A DNA stretch of 64,000 bases, from positions 1-64,000 of the forward strand of contig NZ_JAAEDI010000026.1 in the NCBI RefSeq assembly GCF_018129025.1, read 5' to 3'. Shown here in pieces: positions 25,746-33,910 of the stretch. Every line of letters begins with the position of its first letter. Within the stretch, counting starts at the first letter, position 1. The position numbers and the translations under genes are program-made. The notes below the pieces were generated by a model. The model did not search any database. It was not told the origin of the DNA and saw only the letters and a program-made list of their open reading frames with translations. Origin of the DNA: Neoroseomonas terrae. Its GTDB lineage: Bacteria > Pseudomonadota > Alphaproteobacteria > Acetobacterales > Acetobacteraceae.

Positions 25746-27485
25746 TTAGACCGGCCGGTCGCCCTTCTCGACGCGCAGCGCCCGGTTGTCCACGCCGGGC
25801 AGCATCCGCGCGGGATCGCGGGTGACGACCACGTCCAGGACGGTCGGGCTGTCGGTATTGTCCAGGCCCTCGCGGATCGCGCCGGCGAGCGTGTTGGGGT
25901 CCTCGACGCGGATGCCGTGGCAGCCGAAGGCGCGGGCGGCGGCTGCGTAATCGGTCTCGGCCAGGTCGGAGGATTGGTAGTTCCCCGCCCCATAAACGGC
26001 GTGCTGCAGCGCCTTCACATAGCCCGAGGCGCCATTGTTGAAGACGCAAAGCACATAGTTCGCGCCGACGCGGCGCGCGGTCTCGATCTCGCCGATCGTC
26101 ATGTTGAAGCCGCCGTCGCCGGTCAGCCCGACGACGCGGCGCTTCGGGCCGGCGGCCATCTGCGCGCCCATCGCGCCCGGCGCGCCGTAGCCGATGGAGG
26201 CGAAGCCGCGATCCGCGATGAAGTGGCGGCCAGGCTTCTTCGTGTCGAACAGCAATCCGCCCCAATGGCCGGCGAAGCCGCCATCGGCGACGAGGACGTC
26301 GTCATCGGCCATGGCGAGGTTCAGCTCGTTGATCAGGCGACCGACATTGATGGGGGTCTCGTTGGATTCCAGGCGATCCGCGGCGCCGACGCGCCAGGCG
26401 GCCATCCGCGGGACGACGGCGGCGGCGAATTCCGCACGGCCCTCGGGCAGAGATGCGGCGGGGAGGGCGGCCAGCAGGTCCTGCAGGGCGAGCTTCGCAT
26501 CCGCGGCGAGGGCGACATCGGCGCGGGTGGTGCGGCCGATCTCCTCCGGCACGATCTCGACATGCACGACGGGCACCCCGGTGGGCATCAGGGCAAAGCG
26601 CTTGGTCGCGATCTCGCCAAGCTTGCAGCCGACAACGATGAGGAGGTCGGCCTCGGCGACGAAGTCATTGGCGATACGGGAGTAGCGGCCGAACAGTCCG
26701 AGCGAGAGCGGGTGGGTGCAGGCGATCGCGCCCTTGCCTGACATGGTGTGGGCGACCGGGATCTGCTGCGCCTCGGCAAGCGCCAGCAGCGCGTCGTAGG
26801 CCGCGCTGAGATGGATGCCGCCGCCGACCAGTAGCAGGGGCCGCTTCGCCCTGGCCAGCAGCGCGGCCGCGCGGTCGAGTTCCAATGGGTCGGGGCGGGT
26901 GCGGCGCGCCTGGGCCATCAGCGTGCCCGGATCGGCCCAGATCTCGTCGGCGGCGAAGCTGTGCTCGCCATGGCAGACATCCTCCGGCACATCCAGCACG
27001 ACCGGGCCGGGGCGGCCGGAAGTCGCGATCGCGAAGGCACGGCGGACGAATTCGGGGATGCGCTTCGTGCTCTCGACGCGAAGCAGTTCCTTGCAGGCGG
27101 GGCGGAGGATCTCCACCTGTCGCGCTTCCTGCGTCATGTTCTTCCACGCGTGGTCGCGGTTCGCATCGCCGGCGATCGCGACCAGTGGGATGCCGGCGTT
27201 GAGCGATTCCACCAGGCCCGTGACGAGGTTCGTCGCCCCCGGTCCGAGCGTCGCATCCACGACGCCCGGGCGGTTGGTCACGCGCGCCCAGGCGTCCGCG
27301 GCGAAGGTGCCGCAGCGTTCATCATTGATCAGGTAATGCTTCAGGCCGAGGGCGCGCACCGCTTCGTAGAAGGGCAGGAGCTGGAAGCCGCCCATGCCGA
27401 ACATCGGGCCGACATGATGGGCCTGCAGCATGCGAGCGAGCGCCTCGCCGCCGGTGATGGTCAGGGTCGCGTTGGATTGGTTCAC
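25746..27485 (-). CDS. Thiamine-diphosphate-dependent enzyme, acetolactate-synthase-like
   Basis: A 579-residue ThDP enzyme. Glu56 in NDERCGTFAADAWAR is the cofactor-activating residue, and the diphosphate-binding motif starts at GDGGFNMTIGEIETA and ends in VFNN. Full three-domain length. It is not next to an ilvH-type regulatory subunit, so it is probably a catabolic decarboxylase or ligase such as an oxalyl-, sulfoacetaldehyde- or benzoylformate-type enzyme and not biosynthetic acetolactate synthase. The GTG start overlaps the stop of the upstream minus-strand gene (GTGA), so the two form an operon. Confidence 0.85.
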   Translation of the reverse strand: MNQSNATLTITGGEALARMLQAHHVGPMFGMGGFQLLPFYEAVRALGLKHYLINDERCGTFAADAWARVTNRPGVVDATLGPGATNLVTGLVESLNAGIPLVAIAGDANRDHAWKNMTQEARQVEILRPACKELLRVESTKRIPEFVRRAFAIATSGRPGPVVLDVPEDVCHGEHSFAADEIWADPGTLMAQARRTRPDPLELDRAAALLARAKRPLLLVGGGIHLSAAYDALLALAEAQQIPVAHTMSGKGAIACTHPLSLGLFGRYSRIANDFVAEADLLIVVGCKLGEIATKRFALMPTGVPVVHVEIVPEEIGRTTRADVALAADAKLALQDLLAALPAASLPEGRAEFAAAVVPRMAAWRVGAADRLESNETPINVGRLINELNLAMADDDVLVADGGFAGHWGGLLFDTKKPGRHFIADRGFASIGYGAPGAMGAQMAAGPKRRVVGLTGDGGFNMTIGEIETARRVGANYVLCVFNNGASGYVKALQHAVYGAGNYQSSDLAETDYAAAARAFGCHGIRVEDPNTLAGAIREGLDNTDSPTVLDVVVTRDPARMLPGVDNRALRVEKGDRPV

Positions 27486-28291
27486 GTCGTACTGGCCTCG
27501 GCAAGCAGGGTTACGGCGTCGCGCACCGTGCCGCCCGGCCGCAGGCCCAGGGCGGCGGCGCGCGCATTGACCGCGGAGACGATGCCGGTCGCGACGGCGG
27601 AACGTCCGTCGCCGATCCGCGCCGTCCAGGCGGAGTAGGTCGCGGCAGCGATGCCGCGCGCATCGAGGGCGGGCAGCCGAGTGAAGCCGGCGCCGTCGAT
27701 GCCGCCATCGGCGTCATTATACAGCGCGGCGAAGACGGCGGCGCGCGCGGCGGTCTCCGGCCGGCGGCCGAGCAGCCCACCATGGCTGCCGGTGACGACA
27801 ACCGTGCCGTCATCGTCAGGCGTCATCAGCGAGTTGGAATCCATGGCCGAGGCGCGGGCACGGCCAGGCACGACGATGGGAAAGCGGGATTCGACGCTGT
27901 CAGGCGCGTCCACTCCCGGTACGGGGGCAGCGGCGAGGCGGCGGGCGGCCTCGCGGCACCACATGCCCGGTTCGATGCCGAGCCTCGCGGCTGCGCCGTT
28001 GACGTGGCTGACCACGCCCCGGCCGAGCAGGTCGAAGCCATCCCCGATGCGGGCGGAACGATGGGAGCAGCAGGCAGCCGGGATGCCGAGCGGCTGGAGA
28101 TAGTCGAGGCCGGCGATGCCTGCTGCATCGAGGCCGAGGCCGGCATCGTTCAGCAGCACGCCGGCAACGCGGGCCTTGGCTGAAAGATAGGCGGCATAGA
28201 CCCCGCCATGCGAGCCGCCGATCACGACCCGGCCCTGCGCTTCCGGCCCCAGCCGGGTTACGCTGTCCACGACGATAAGCCGGTCGAGCAT
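27482..28291 (-). CDS. Internally duplicated protein of unknown function
   Basis: A 269-residue protein made of two similar halves. Each begins with GSHGG (residues about 26-30 and 168-172) and continues with a D-A-G or D-A-D loop, then SHRSARIGDG / SAWTARIGDG, then VVSHVNGAAARLGIEPG / IVSAVNARAAALGLRPG. No signal peptide, membrane segment or cofactor motif is visible. I do not recognise the family. Start at an ATG with AAGGAA upstream. It is translated just ahead of, and coupled to, the ThDP enzyme, so it probably works in the same pathway. Confidence 0.8.
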   Translation of the reverse strand: MLDRLIVVDSVTRLGPEAQGRVVIGGSHGGVYAAYLSAKARVAGVLLNDAGLGLDAAGIAGLDYLQPLGIPAACCSHRSARIGDGFDLLGRGVVSHVNGAAARLGIEPGMWCREAARRLAAAPVPGVDAPDSVESRFPIVVPGRARASAMDSNSLMTPDDDGTVVVTGSHGGLLGRRPETAARAAVFAALYNDADGGIDGAGFTRLPALDARGIAAATYSAWTARIGDGRSAVATGIVSAVNARAAALGLRPGGTVRDAVTLLAEASTT

Positions 28292-28507
28292 GACGGCGTT
28301 CCTTCTCCCTGGTTCGGGAGTAGAGCGTGGGGCATGGCGCTGGCAACAGGGGCGGTGCCCGCGATGCAATGGCTTCCCACAGGAGGACGGCCGGGTGCAT
28401 CCTCCGCCCAGTGCCGACGGCTGCCGTGGAAGCATCTGCTCCTGCTTGCCGACGAGGCGAGCCCGTGCTGGCCTCCGCGCCACCAAACCCCTGAGGAGGC
28501 ACTCGCC

Positions 28508-29164
28508 ATGAGCATCTCGATCGGTCAAATCGCGCCGAATTTCGAAGCCGAAACGACGGAAGGCCGCATCCGCTTCCATGACTGGATCGGCGATGGCTGG
28601 GCCATCCTGTTCAGCCACCCGAAGGACTTCACGCCGGTCTGCACCACGGAACTTGGCACCATGGCCGGGCTGAAGCCGGAATTCGACAAGCGCAACACCA
28701 AGATCATCGGCCTGTCGGTAGACCCGGTGGACAGCCACAGCCGCTGGGCGGACGACATCCGCGAGGTGACGGGTCATGCCGTGACCTATCCGATGATCGG
28801 CGACCCGTCCCTGGAAGTGTCCAAGCTGTACGGCATGCTGCCGGCCGATGCAGGCACGACCTCCGAAGGACGTACCGCGGCGACGAACGCGACGGTGCGC
28901 GTCGTGGTGTTCATCGGGCCGGACAAGCAGGTGAAGGCGTATCTCGCCTATCCGATGACGGCGGGGCGCAACTTCGACGAGATCCTGCGCCTGCTCGACA
29001 GCCTGCAGCTGACGGCGAAGCACAAGGTGGCGACGCCTGCGAACTGGAAGCACGGCGAGGACGTGATCATCGCGGGATCCGTCAACAACGACGACGCCAA
29101 GAAGCTGTTCCCGAACGGCTGGAAGGAGCCGAAGCCCTACATCCGCATCGTGCCGCAGCCGTGA
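28508..29164 (+). CDS. 1-Cys peroxiredoxin (Prx6 type)
   Basis: A 218-residue peroxiredoxin with the peroxidatic Cys45 in PVCTTE and no other cysteine in the chain, which makes it a 1-Cys enzyme. The C-terminal extension with NWKHGEDVII and PNGWKEPKPYIR is typical of the Prx6 branch. GAGGAGG lies before the ATG. Reduces peroxides in the cytosol. Single gene; the opposite-strand neighbour upstream is the duplicated unknown protein. Confidence 0.92.
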   Translation: MSISIGQIAPNFEAETTEGRIRFHDWIGDGWAILFSHPKDFTPVCTTELGTMAGLKPEFDKRNTKIIGLSVDPVDSHSRWADDIREVTGHAVTYPMIGDPSLEVSKLYGMLPADAGTTSEGRTAATNATVRVVVFIGPDKQVKAYLAYPMTAGRNFDEILRLLDSLQLTAKHKVATPANWKHGEDVIIAGSVNNDDAKKLFPNGWKEPKPYIRIVPQP

Positions 29165-29190
29165 TCGCGGCGGGGCATTAAGTCCTCGCA

Positions 29191-29208
29191 ACCGACCGAT
29201 CGGTCGGT
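29191..29208. promoter_or_regulatory. TetR-type palindromic operator candidate
   Basis: A perfect 18-base palindrome, accgaccgatcggtcggt, 37 bases before the ATG of the Bug receptor. It contains the 16-base palindrome of 16605-16620. The position suits repression of the receptor gene. Confidence 0.7.
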
Positions 29209-29245
29209 GCATGTTTCCTCCCAATGACAGTTGGGAGGAAACGGC

Positions 29246-30217
29246 ATGATCGGCTTCGCTGGCCGGCGTTCGATGCTGGCCATCTCATCCGCCGCGCTGC
29301 TGGCGCGGCCCGCGCTGGCACAGGCGCGCTATCCGGACCGGCCGATCCGGATGCTGGTGCCCTGGACGCCGGGCGGGGCCACCGACATCCAGATGCGCTC
29401 GGTCAGCGAGCAGGCATCCCGACGGCTCGGCCAGCCGGTCGTCGTCGAGAACAAGCCCGGGGCATCCGGCACGCTCGGCGCGCAGCTGATGGCGCGAGAG
29501 GCGCGGCCCGACGGCTATACGCTCGGCCAGATGCCGAACGGCGTGTTCCGCATGCCGGCCATGATGGAGCGGCCGCTATGGGACCCGATGCGGGACTTCT
29601 CTTGGATCATCCGGCTGGTCGGCTACATGGGCGGGGTGGTGGTCCGGCCGGACTCGCCCTGGCGGAACATGCAGGACGTGGTGGACTTCGCGCGCGCAAA
29701 CCCGGGCGTGATCAGCTACGGCACGCCGGGGGCGAACACCACGGAAGTGCAGATGACGCGCTTCGCGCGGCTGGCTGGCGTCGAATGGGTCGCGGTGCCG
29801 TTCCGCGGCGCGGCGCCGAACCTCCAGGCGCTGCTGTCGGGCGACATCCATTTCTCTGCCGAGACCAGCGCCTGGGCTGACATGGCGCTCGAAGGCCGGG
29901 TGCGAGTGCTCGGCGTATGGATGACGGAGCGCGCGCCACGCTTCCCGGACGTGCCGACCTTCCGCGAGCAGGGTTTCGACGTGCTGGGGGAGAGCACCTA
30001 CGGCATTGCCGGCCCGCGCGGCATGGAGCCGGAGGTCGTCCGCATCCTGCATGATGCCTTCAAGGAGGCGCTGTACGACCCGGCACATCTCGCGACCATC
30101 GCGCGGTTCGACATGCCGGTGCGCTATCTCGGCACGGAGGACTACGCGACGGCAGCGATGATGCAGAACGAGGAGGAGAAGCGCACGGTGCAGGAGCTGG
30201 GGCTGCGGGCATCGTAG
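29246..30217 (+). CDS. Tripartite tricarboxylate transporter receptor (Bug family)
   Basis: A 323-residue periplasmic receptor. A signal peptide (RRSMLAISSAALLARPALAQA) is followed by YPDRPIRMLVPWTPGG, the standard first strand and ligand loop of Bug proteins, and by VENKPGASG. The ATG at 29246 has GGGAGGAA upstream. No TctA or TctB membrane subunit is nearby, which is usual for Bug proteins. Ligand unknown; most bind small carboxylates. It stands behind a TetR-type palindrome. Confidence 0.9.
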   Translation: MIGFAGRRSMLAISSAALLARPALAQARYPDRPIRMLVPWTPGGATDIQMRSVSEQASRRLGQPVVVENKPGASGTLGAQLMAREARPDGYTLGQMPNGVFRMPAMMERPLWDPMRDFSWIIRLVGYMGGVVVRPDSPWRNMQDVVDFARANPGVISYGTPGANTTEVQMTRFARLAGVEWVAVPFRGAAPNLQALLSGDIHFSAETSAWADMALEGRVRVLGVWMTERAPRFPDVPTFREQGFDVLGESTYGIAGPRGMEPEVVRILHDAFKEALYDPAHLATIARFDMPVRYLGTEDYATAAMMQNEEEKRTVQELGLRAS

Positions 30218-30544
30218 AGCACAGATTAGAGCAGATGCCGATTAGGTGGAGGGTGAAGATGCTCGCAAAAACAAAGGACTGGAGCATTCGCAGTGAGCCA
30301 GGGCGAACGGAAAATGCTCTAGTCGCGGTGGAACAGCAGGGTCGTGTGAATCGGCCCGCTTGAACGATGATGCCGCGCGGCTCTCGCCATATGTAAGGCG
30401 GAGGCAACCGCCCGTCCGCCCGGCCATTGGAAGGCGATGGTTTACGGGCTGCCAGCGCCGCTGTGATCCGACCTTGTCGTGTGGATGCCTAGGAACCCTG
30501 CTGACCGGAAGGCGTTCTTCCGACGTCTGGCCAGAGGACAACAA
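30218..30544. other. Intergenic stretch with a short repeat and an imperfect hairpin
   Basis: 327 bases without a supported gene. It holds repeat R3 (30229-30250) and an imperfect inverted repeat, ctggagcatt (30279-30288) with aatgctctag (30313-30322), which may end the receptor transcript. A 62-residue open frame at 30360-30548 is not convincing. Confidence 0.5.
30229..30250 (+). repeat. Short dispersed repeat R3, copy 1
   Basis: The gcagatgccgattaggt core matches, in inverted orientation, 46214-46236 (gattcaacctgatcggcatc...), with one substitution in the core. Both copies are intergenic. Confidence 0.5.
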
Positions 30545-30904
30545 ATGAACATCCAGAAGAGCTACACGGCGTTGTTTACCGCAGATCTCCTTGCAGCAGA
30601 GGGCTGGTACACGAAGCTGCTCGGCCGCGGACCGGACTATCGGCCGATGGAGACAATGGTGCAGTGGGAACTCTCCGCCGAGGGCGGGGTGGCGCTTTCG
30701 ACTGACGATCTCATCGCCGGCAGCGGAGTCATGTTCCTGATCGTTGATGATGTTGCTGCCGAACGCCGCAGGCTTCAGGGCCTGGGGATCGTGCTCGGCG
30801 ATGACATCGAGGGCGATTACTCGACGCTGGCGCAGCTGCGCGATCCTGACGGCAACCTGATTACCCTGGCGACGCCACCATCGCGACCCTATCCGGCGGC
30901 GTAA
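30545..30904 (+). CDS. VOC (glyoxalase/bleomycin-resistance fold) protein
   Basis: A 119-residue single VOC unit. A beta-alpha-beta pattern opens with YTALFTADLLAAEGWYTKLL and the C-terminal part has LRDPDGNLITL, both typical of glyoxalase-fold proteins. The base composition upstream is slightly lower in GC than neighbours. Substrate or metal dependence cannot be read from the sequence. It stands alone, convergent with the TRAP operon. Confidence 0.8.
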   Translation: MNIQKSYTALFTADLLAAEGWYTKLLGRGPDYRPMETMVQWELSAEGGVALSTDDLIAGSGVMFLIVDDVAAERRRLQGLGIVLGDDIEGDYSTLAQLRDPDGNLITLATPPSRPYPAA

Positions 30905-30927
30905 GTTCCGGGAGCAGCAGAGCGTGA

Positions 30928-32214
30928 CTAACGCAGCCCCATGGCGTGCGGCAGCCACAGCGCGATGCCGGGGAAACCGACGACCAGGGCGAGGGCGACG
31001 AACATCGCGAGGATCATCCACACCACCCAGGGGATGGTGCTTTCCATCCCCACGCCGGCGATGCGGCAGGACACCATCAGGTTCACCGCCATCGGCGGGG
31101 TGAACTGACCGATCGCGATTTTCATCGTCAGGATCACACCGAACCAGGTCAGGTCCCAGTGGAAGTTGTTGGCGATCGGGATCAGCACCGGCAGCAGGAT
31201 CAGGAAGGTCGAAACACCGTCGAGGAACATCCCGATCACGATCAGCACCAGCATCAGCAGGGCGATGGTGCCGTACTCGCCGAGGTTGAGACCGACGATC
31301 CAGGTGGCGATGGGCTGCACGATGCCGAGCGTCGCGGTGGACCAGGCGAAGACCGAGGCGAGGGCCACGACGATGAGGATGACGGCGGAAAGCTCGCCCG
31401 CCTCCACCAGCATCTCGTAAAGGTCGCGCAGTGTCAGGCTGCGGTAGATGACGAAGCCGACGAAAAGACCGTAGGCGACGGCAAGCACGGCGGCCTCGGT
31501 CGGCGTGACGAGGCCGGTACGCATGGCACCGAGGATGACGACGGGCGCCATCAGGCCCCAGATCGCTTCCTTGAAGGTCTGCCAGACGCGGAGGCGCTCC
31601 TCGGCGCGGGCCTTGCCGCCGAAATCCTTGGTGATCGAGATGATGACGATGGGCACGATGATGGCGATGCCCGCCAGGATGCCGGGGAACATGCCGGCCA
31701 TGAAGATCGCCGGCACCGAGACGCCTGGGACCAGCACCGCATAGATGATGAAGGCGATGGAGGGCGGGATCAGGATGTCCGTCGCTGCCGCCGCGCCAAC
31801 TGTCGCGGCAATGAAGGGGCGGGGGTAGCCATCCTTCACCATGGAGCGCGTGACCACCTGCCCGACGGCAGCCGAGGTCGCGGGGCCGGAGCCGGAGATG
31901 CCGCCGATCACCATCGCGACCAGCACGGCGACCGAGGCGAGCGCACCACGCCCCGCGCCGACCACGGCGGTCGCGAAGCGCACCAGCCGCAGCGCGACGC
32001 CGGTGCGGTCGAAGACGCTGCCGACGAGGACGAACATCGGGATCGCCATCAGCGGGTATTTCGCGATGCCAGCGTAGACGTTGGTCGGCATGGCGAACAT
32101 CGACTGGTCGGCAAGGGCGATGGCCGTCGCGCCCGCGAGGCCGAGCGCCACCGCGATCGGCACGCCGGCGAGCAGCAGGATGGTGAACAGGCCGAAGAGG
32201 ACGACGCCGATCAT
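30928..32214 (-). CDS. dctM: TRAP transporter large permease (DctM)
   Basis: A 428-residue, very hydrophobic protein with about 12 membrane helices. Family motifs include GGISGSGPATSAAVG and PPSIAFIIYAV in the first half and the TPPMAVNLMV signature in the second. It is the ion-coupled subunit that moves the substrate delivered by the receptor. It ends the minus-strand operon dctP-dctQ-dctM, and lies 6 bases from dctQ. Confidence 0.93.
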   Translation of the reverse strand: MIGVVLFGLFTILLLAGVPIAVALGLAGATAIALADQSMFAMPTNVYAGIAKYPLMAIPMFVLVGSVFDRTGVALRLVRFATAVVGAGRGALASVAVLVAMVIGGISGSGPATSAAVGQVVTRSMVKDGYPRPFIAATVGAAAATDILIPPSIAFIIYAVLVPGVSVPAIFMAGMFPGILAGIAIIVPIVIISITKDFGGKARAEERLRVWQTFKEAIWGLMAPVVILGAMRTGLVTPTEAAVLAVAYGLFVGFVIYRSLTLRDLYEMLVEAGELSAVILIVVALASVFAWSTATLGIVQPIATWIVGLNLGEYGTIALLMLVLIVIGMFLDGVSTFLILLPVLIPIANNFHWDLTWFGVILTMKIAIGQFTPPMAVNLMVSCRIAGVGMESTIPWVVWMILAMFVALALVVGFPGIALWLPHAMGLR

Positions 32215-32220
32215 GCGCGC

Positions 32221-32748
32221 TCAGCCGTCCTGTCCGCGCATCAGCCGGATGAAGCGGCCGGCCGCCCGCAGCACGACGACCAGGGAGAGCAGCGGCAACC
32301 ACCCGGTATAGATCCAGTTCGGATGGCCGAGGCCGGGGGACAGCACCTCGAAATCGTACTCGTCATAGGCAAGGCGGGCGCCGTACCAGACGAGGATACC
32401 GAAGCAGGCCATGGTCAGCAGCATGGCGGCCATCTCCGCGCCCCGGCGGACGGGCGGGGAGCGGTTGTCGACCAGCACGCCGATGCGGATGTGCCGGCCG
32501 GACGCCGTGGCGAGGGCGGTGCCGAGCAACGCCACGATCACCATCAGGGCGACCGAATACTCCTCGGTGAAGGCGAGGGAGACGTTGGTCAGGTAGCGCG
32601 TCACGACGTTCGCCGAGGTGATGACCACCATCGCGCCCATGGCGAGCGCGATCAGCACTTCCTCGACGCGCAGCGGGATGCGCGTCGGCGGGTTGACGCG
32701 GGAGACGGTGGGGTCGGGTTCGGCCGCCACCTCAGGCGGTCGCGGCAC
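32221..32748 (-). CDS. dctQ: TRAP transporter small permease (DctQ)
   Basis: A 175-residue protein with four membrane helices, consistent with DctQ. The start is uncertain: the GTG at 32748 overlaps dctP by 17 bases, and a GTG at 32730 would drop six residues and the overlap. Both have weak ribosome-binding sites. Partner of the adjacent DctM. Confidence 0.85.
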   Translation of the reverse strand: MPRPPEVAAEPDPTVSRVNPPTRIPLRVEEVLIALAMGAMVVITSANVVTRYLTNVSLAFTEEYSVALMVIVALLGTALATASGRHIRIGVLVDNRSPPVRRGAEMAAMLLTMACFGILVWYGARLAYDEYDFEVLSPGLGHPNWIYTGWLPLLSLVVVLRAAGRFIRLMRGQDG

Positions 32749-33775
32749 GGATGGCGGCTTCGGCCTTGCGAACGAGGTCGGCGCCGACCGTCTGCGCCCA
32801 TTTGTCGTAGACGGGGCGGGTGACGCGGGCGAATTCGGCCTTCTGCGGCACCGTCAGCGCCGTGACCTCGACGCCACGGGTGCGGAGGTCCTGGATCGCG
32901 GCATCGTCGCCGCCATCGAGGCCGAGGCCGCGGCGGGTTAGGGCGATCTGCTGGCGGCCGGCTTCCTCGGCGCAGTCGCGCACCAGCTGCTTGTCGGCGT
33001 CGTTGAAGCTGTTCCAGACGTTGCGCGACAGGCCGAAGATCAGCGGGTCGTTCACGTAGTTCCAGATGGTCAGGTGCTTCTGCGCCAGCGTGTCCATGCG
33101 GAAGGCGAGGAACAGGTTGATCGGGTTCTCCTGCCCGTCCACCGCGCCGGTCGACAGCGCGGGCTGGAGGTCCGCGAAGGACATCTGGACAGGGTTCGCG
33201 CCCATGGCCTGGAAGATCTCGGTGAAGATGGCGCCGGCGGCGAAGCGGATCTTGAGGCCGCGCATGTCGGCCGGGGTGCGGATGGCGTGCTTGGAGTTGG
33301 AGATTTCGCGGAAGCCGTTCTCGCCCCAGGCGAGGGGGACGACCTCCCGCCGCTCCATAACGGCGAAGATGTCGCGGCCGACCTCCCCGCGGATCAGGGC
33401 GTCGAAGGCCTTGTGGTCGGGCATGAGGAACGGGAGCTGGAAGAGCCCGACTTCGCGCACCTGCGGTGCGATGTTGATGGTGGAGAACACGGCGAAGTCG
33501 ATGACGCCCTGGCGCATCGCGACGAGTTCTCGCGTCTGGTCGCCGCCGACCAGTTGGCTGCCGGGATAAACCTTCACGTTGATGCGGCCGCCGGAGCGTT
33601 GGGTGACGAGGTCGGCCCAGATGAAGGCGCCCTCGGCGAAGGGGATCGGGCGGTTGCCGACGACGGTCATCTTGTATTCGGGGCGGTACTGCTGCGCGCC
33701 GGCGATCCGCGGCAGGGCAAGGCCGGCGCCGGCGGCGCCGAGCAGCAGCGTGCGGCGCGAGGCGGGGGTCGTCAT
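32732..33775 (-). CDS. dctP: TRAP transporter substrate receptor (DctP)
   Basis: A 347-residue periplasmic receptor with an N-terminal SRRTLLLGAAGAG, which looks like a twin-arginine-type or Sec signal, cleaved near AGAQQ. The DctP pattern includes FADLQPALSTGAVDGQENP, which carries the segment before the ligand-binding loop. It opens the operon and is divergent from an acyl-CoA synthetase, separated by 135 bases, so the imported ligand may be an organic acid used by that enzyme. Confidence 0.9.
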   Translation of the reverse strand: MTTPASRRTLLLGAAGAGLALPRIAGAQQYRPEYKMTVVGNRPIPFAEGAFIWADLVTQRSGGRINVKVYPGSQLVGGDQTRELVAMRQGVIDFAVFSTINIAPQVREVGLFQLPFLMPDHKAFDALIRGEVGRDIFAVMERREVVPLAWGENGFREISNSKHAIRTPADMRGLKIRFAAGAIFTEIFQAMGANPVQMSFADLQPALSTGAVDGQENPINLFLAFRMDTLAQKHLTIWNYVNDPLIFGLSRNVWNSFNDADKQLVRDCAEEAGRQQIALTRRGLGLDGGDDAAIQDLRTRGVEVTALTVPQKAEFARVTRPVYDKWAQTVGADLVRKAEAAIRAATA

Positions 33776-33910
33776 CTGGCGTTGTCTCCCAAGGGCTGCC
33801 CGGGTTGGCCGGCGCTTGGGCGTGAGACTGGACCGGCCAGGCTAGTGACGGCAAGCCGCTTGCCCGGGCGGCGCGGGCGGGCAAGCCTGGGGCCGGGAGG
33901 GGGACGACGC

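Noticed and set aside
30360..30548. 62-residue open frame before the VOC gene
   Set aside because: Overlaps the VOC start by a few bases, has no clear ribosome-binding site and shows no recognisable motif.
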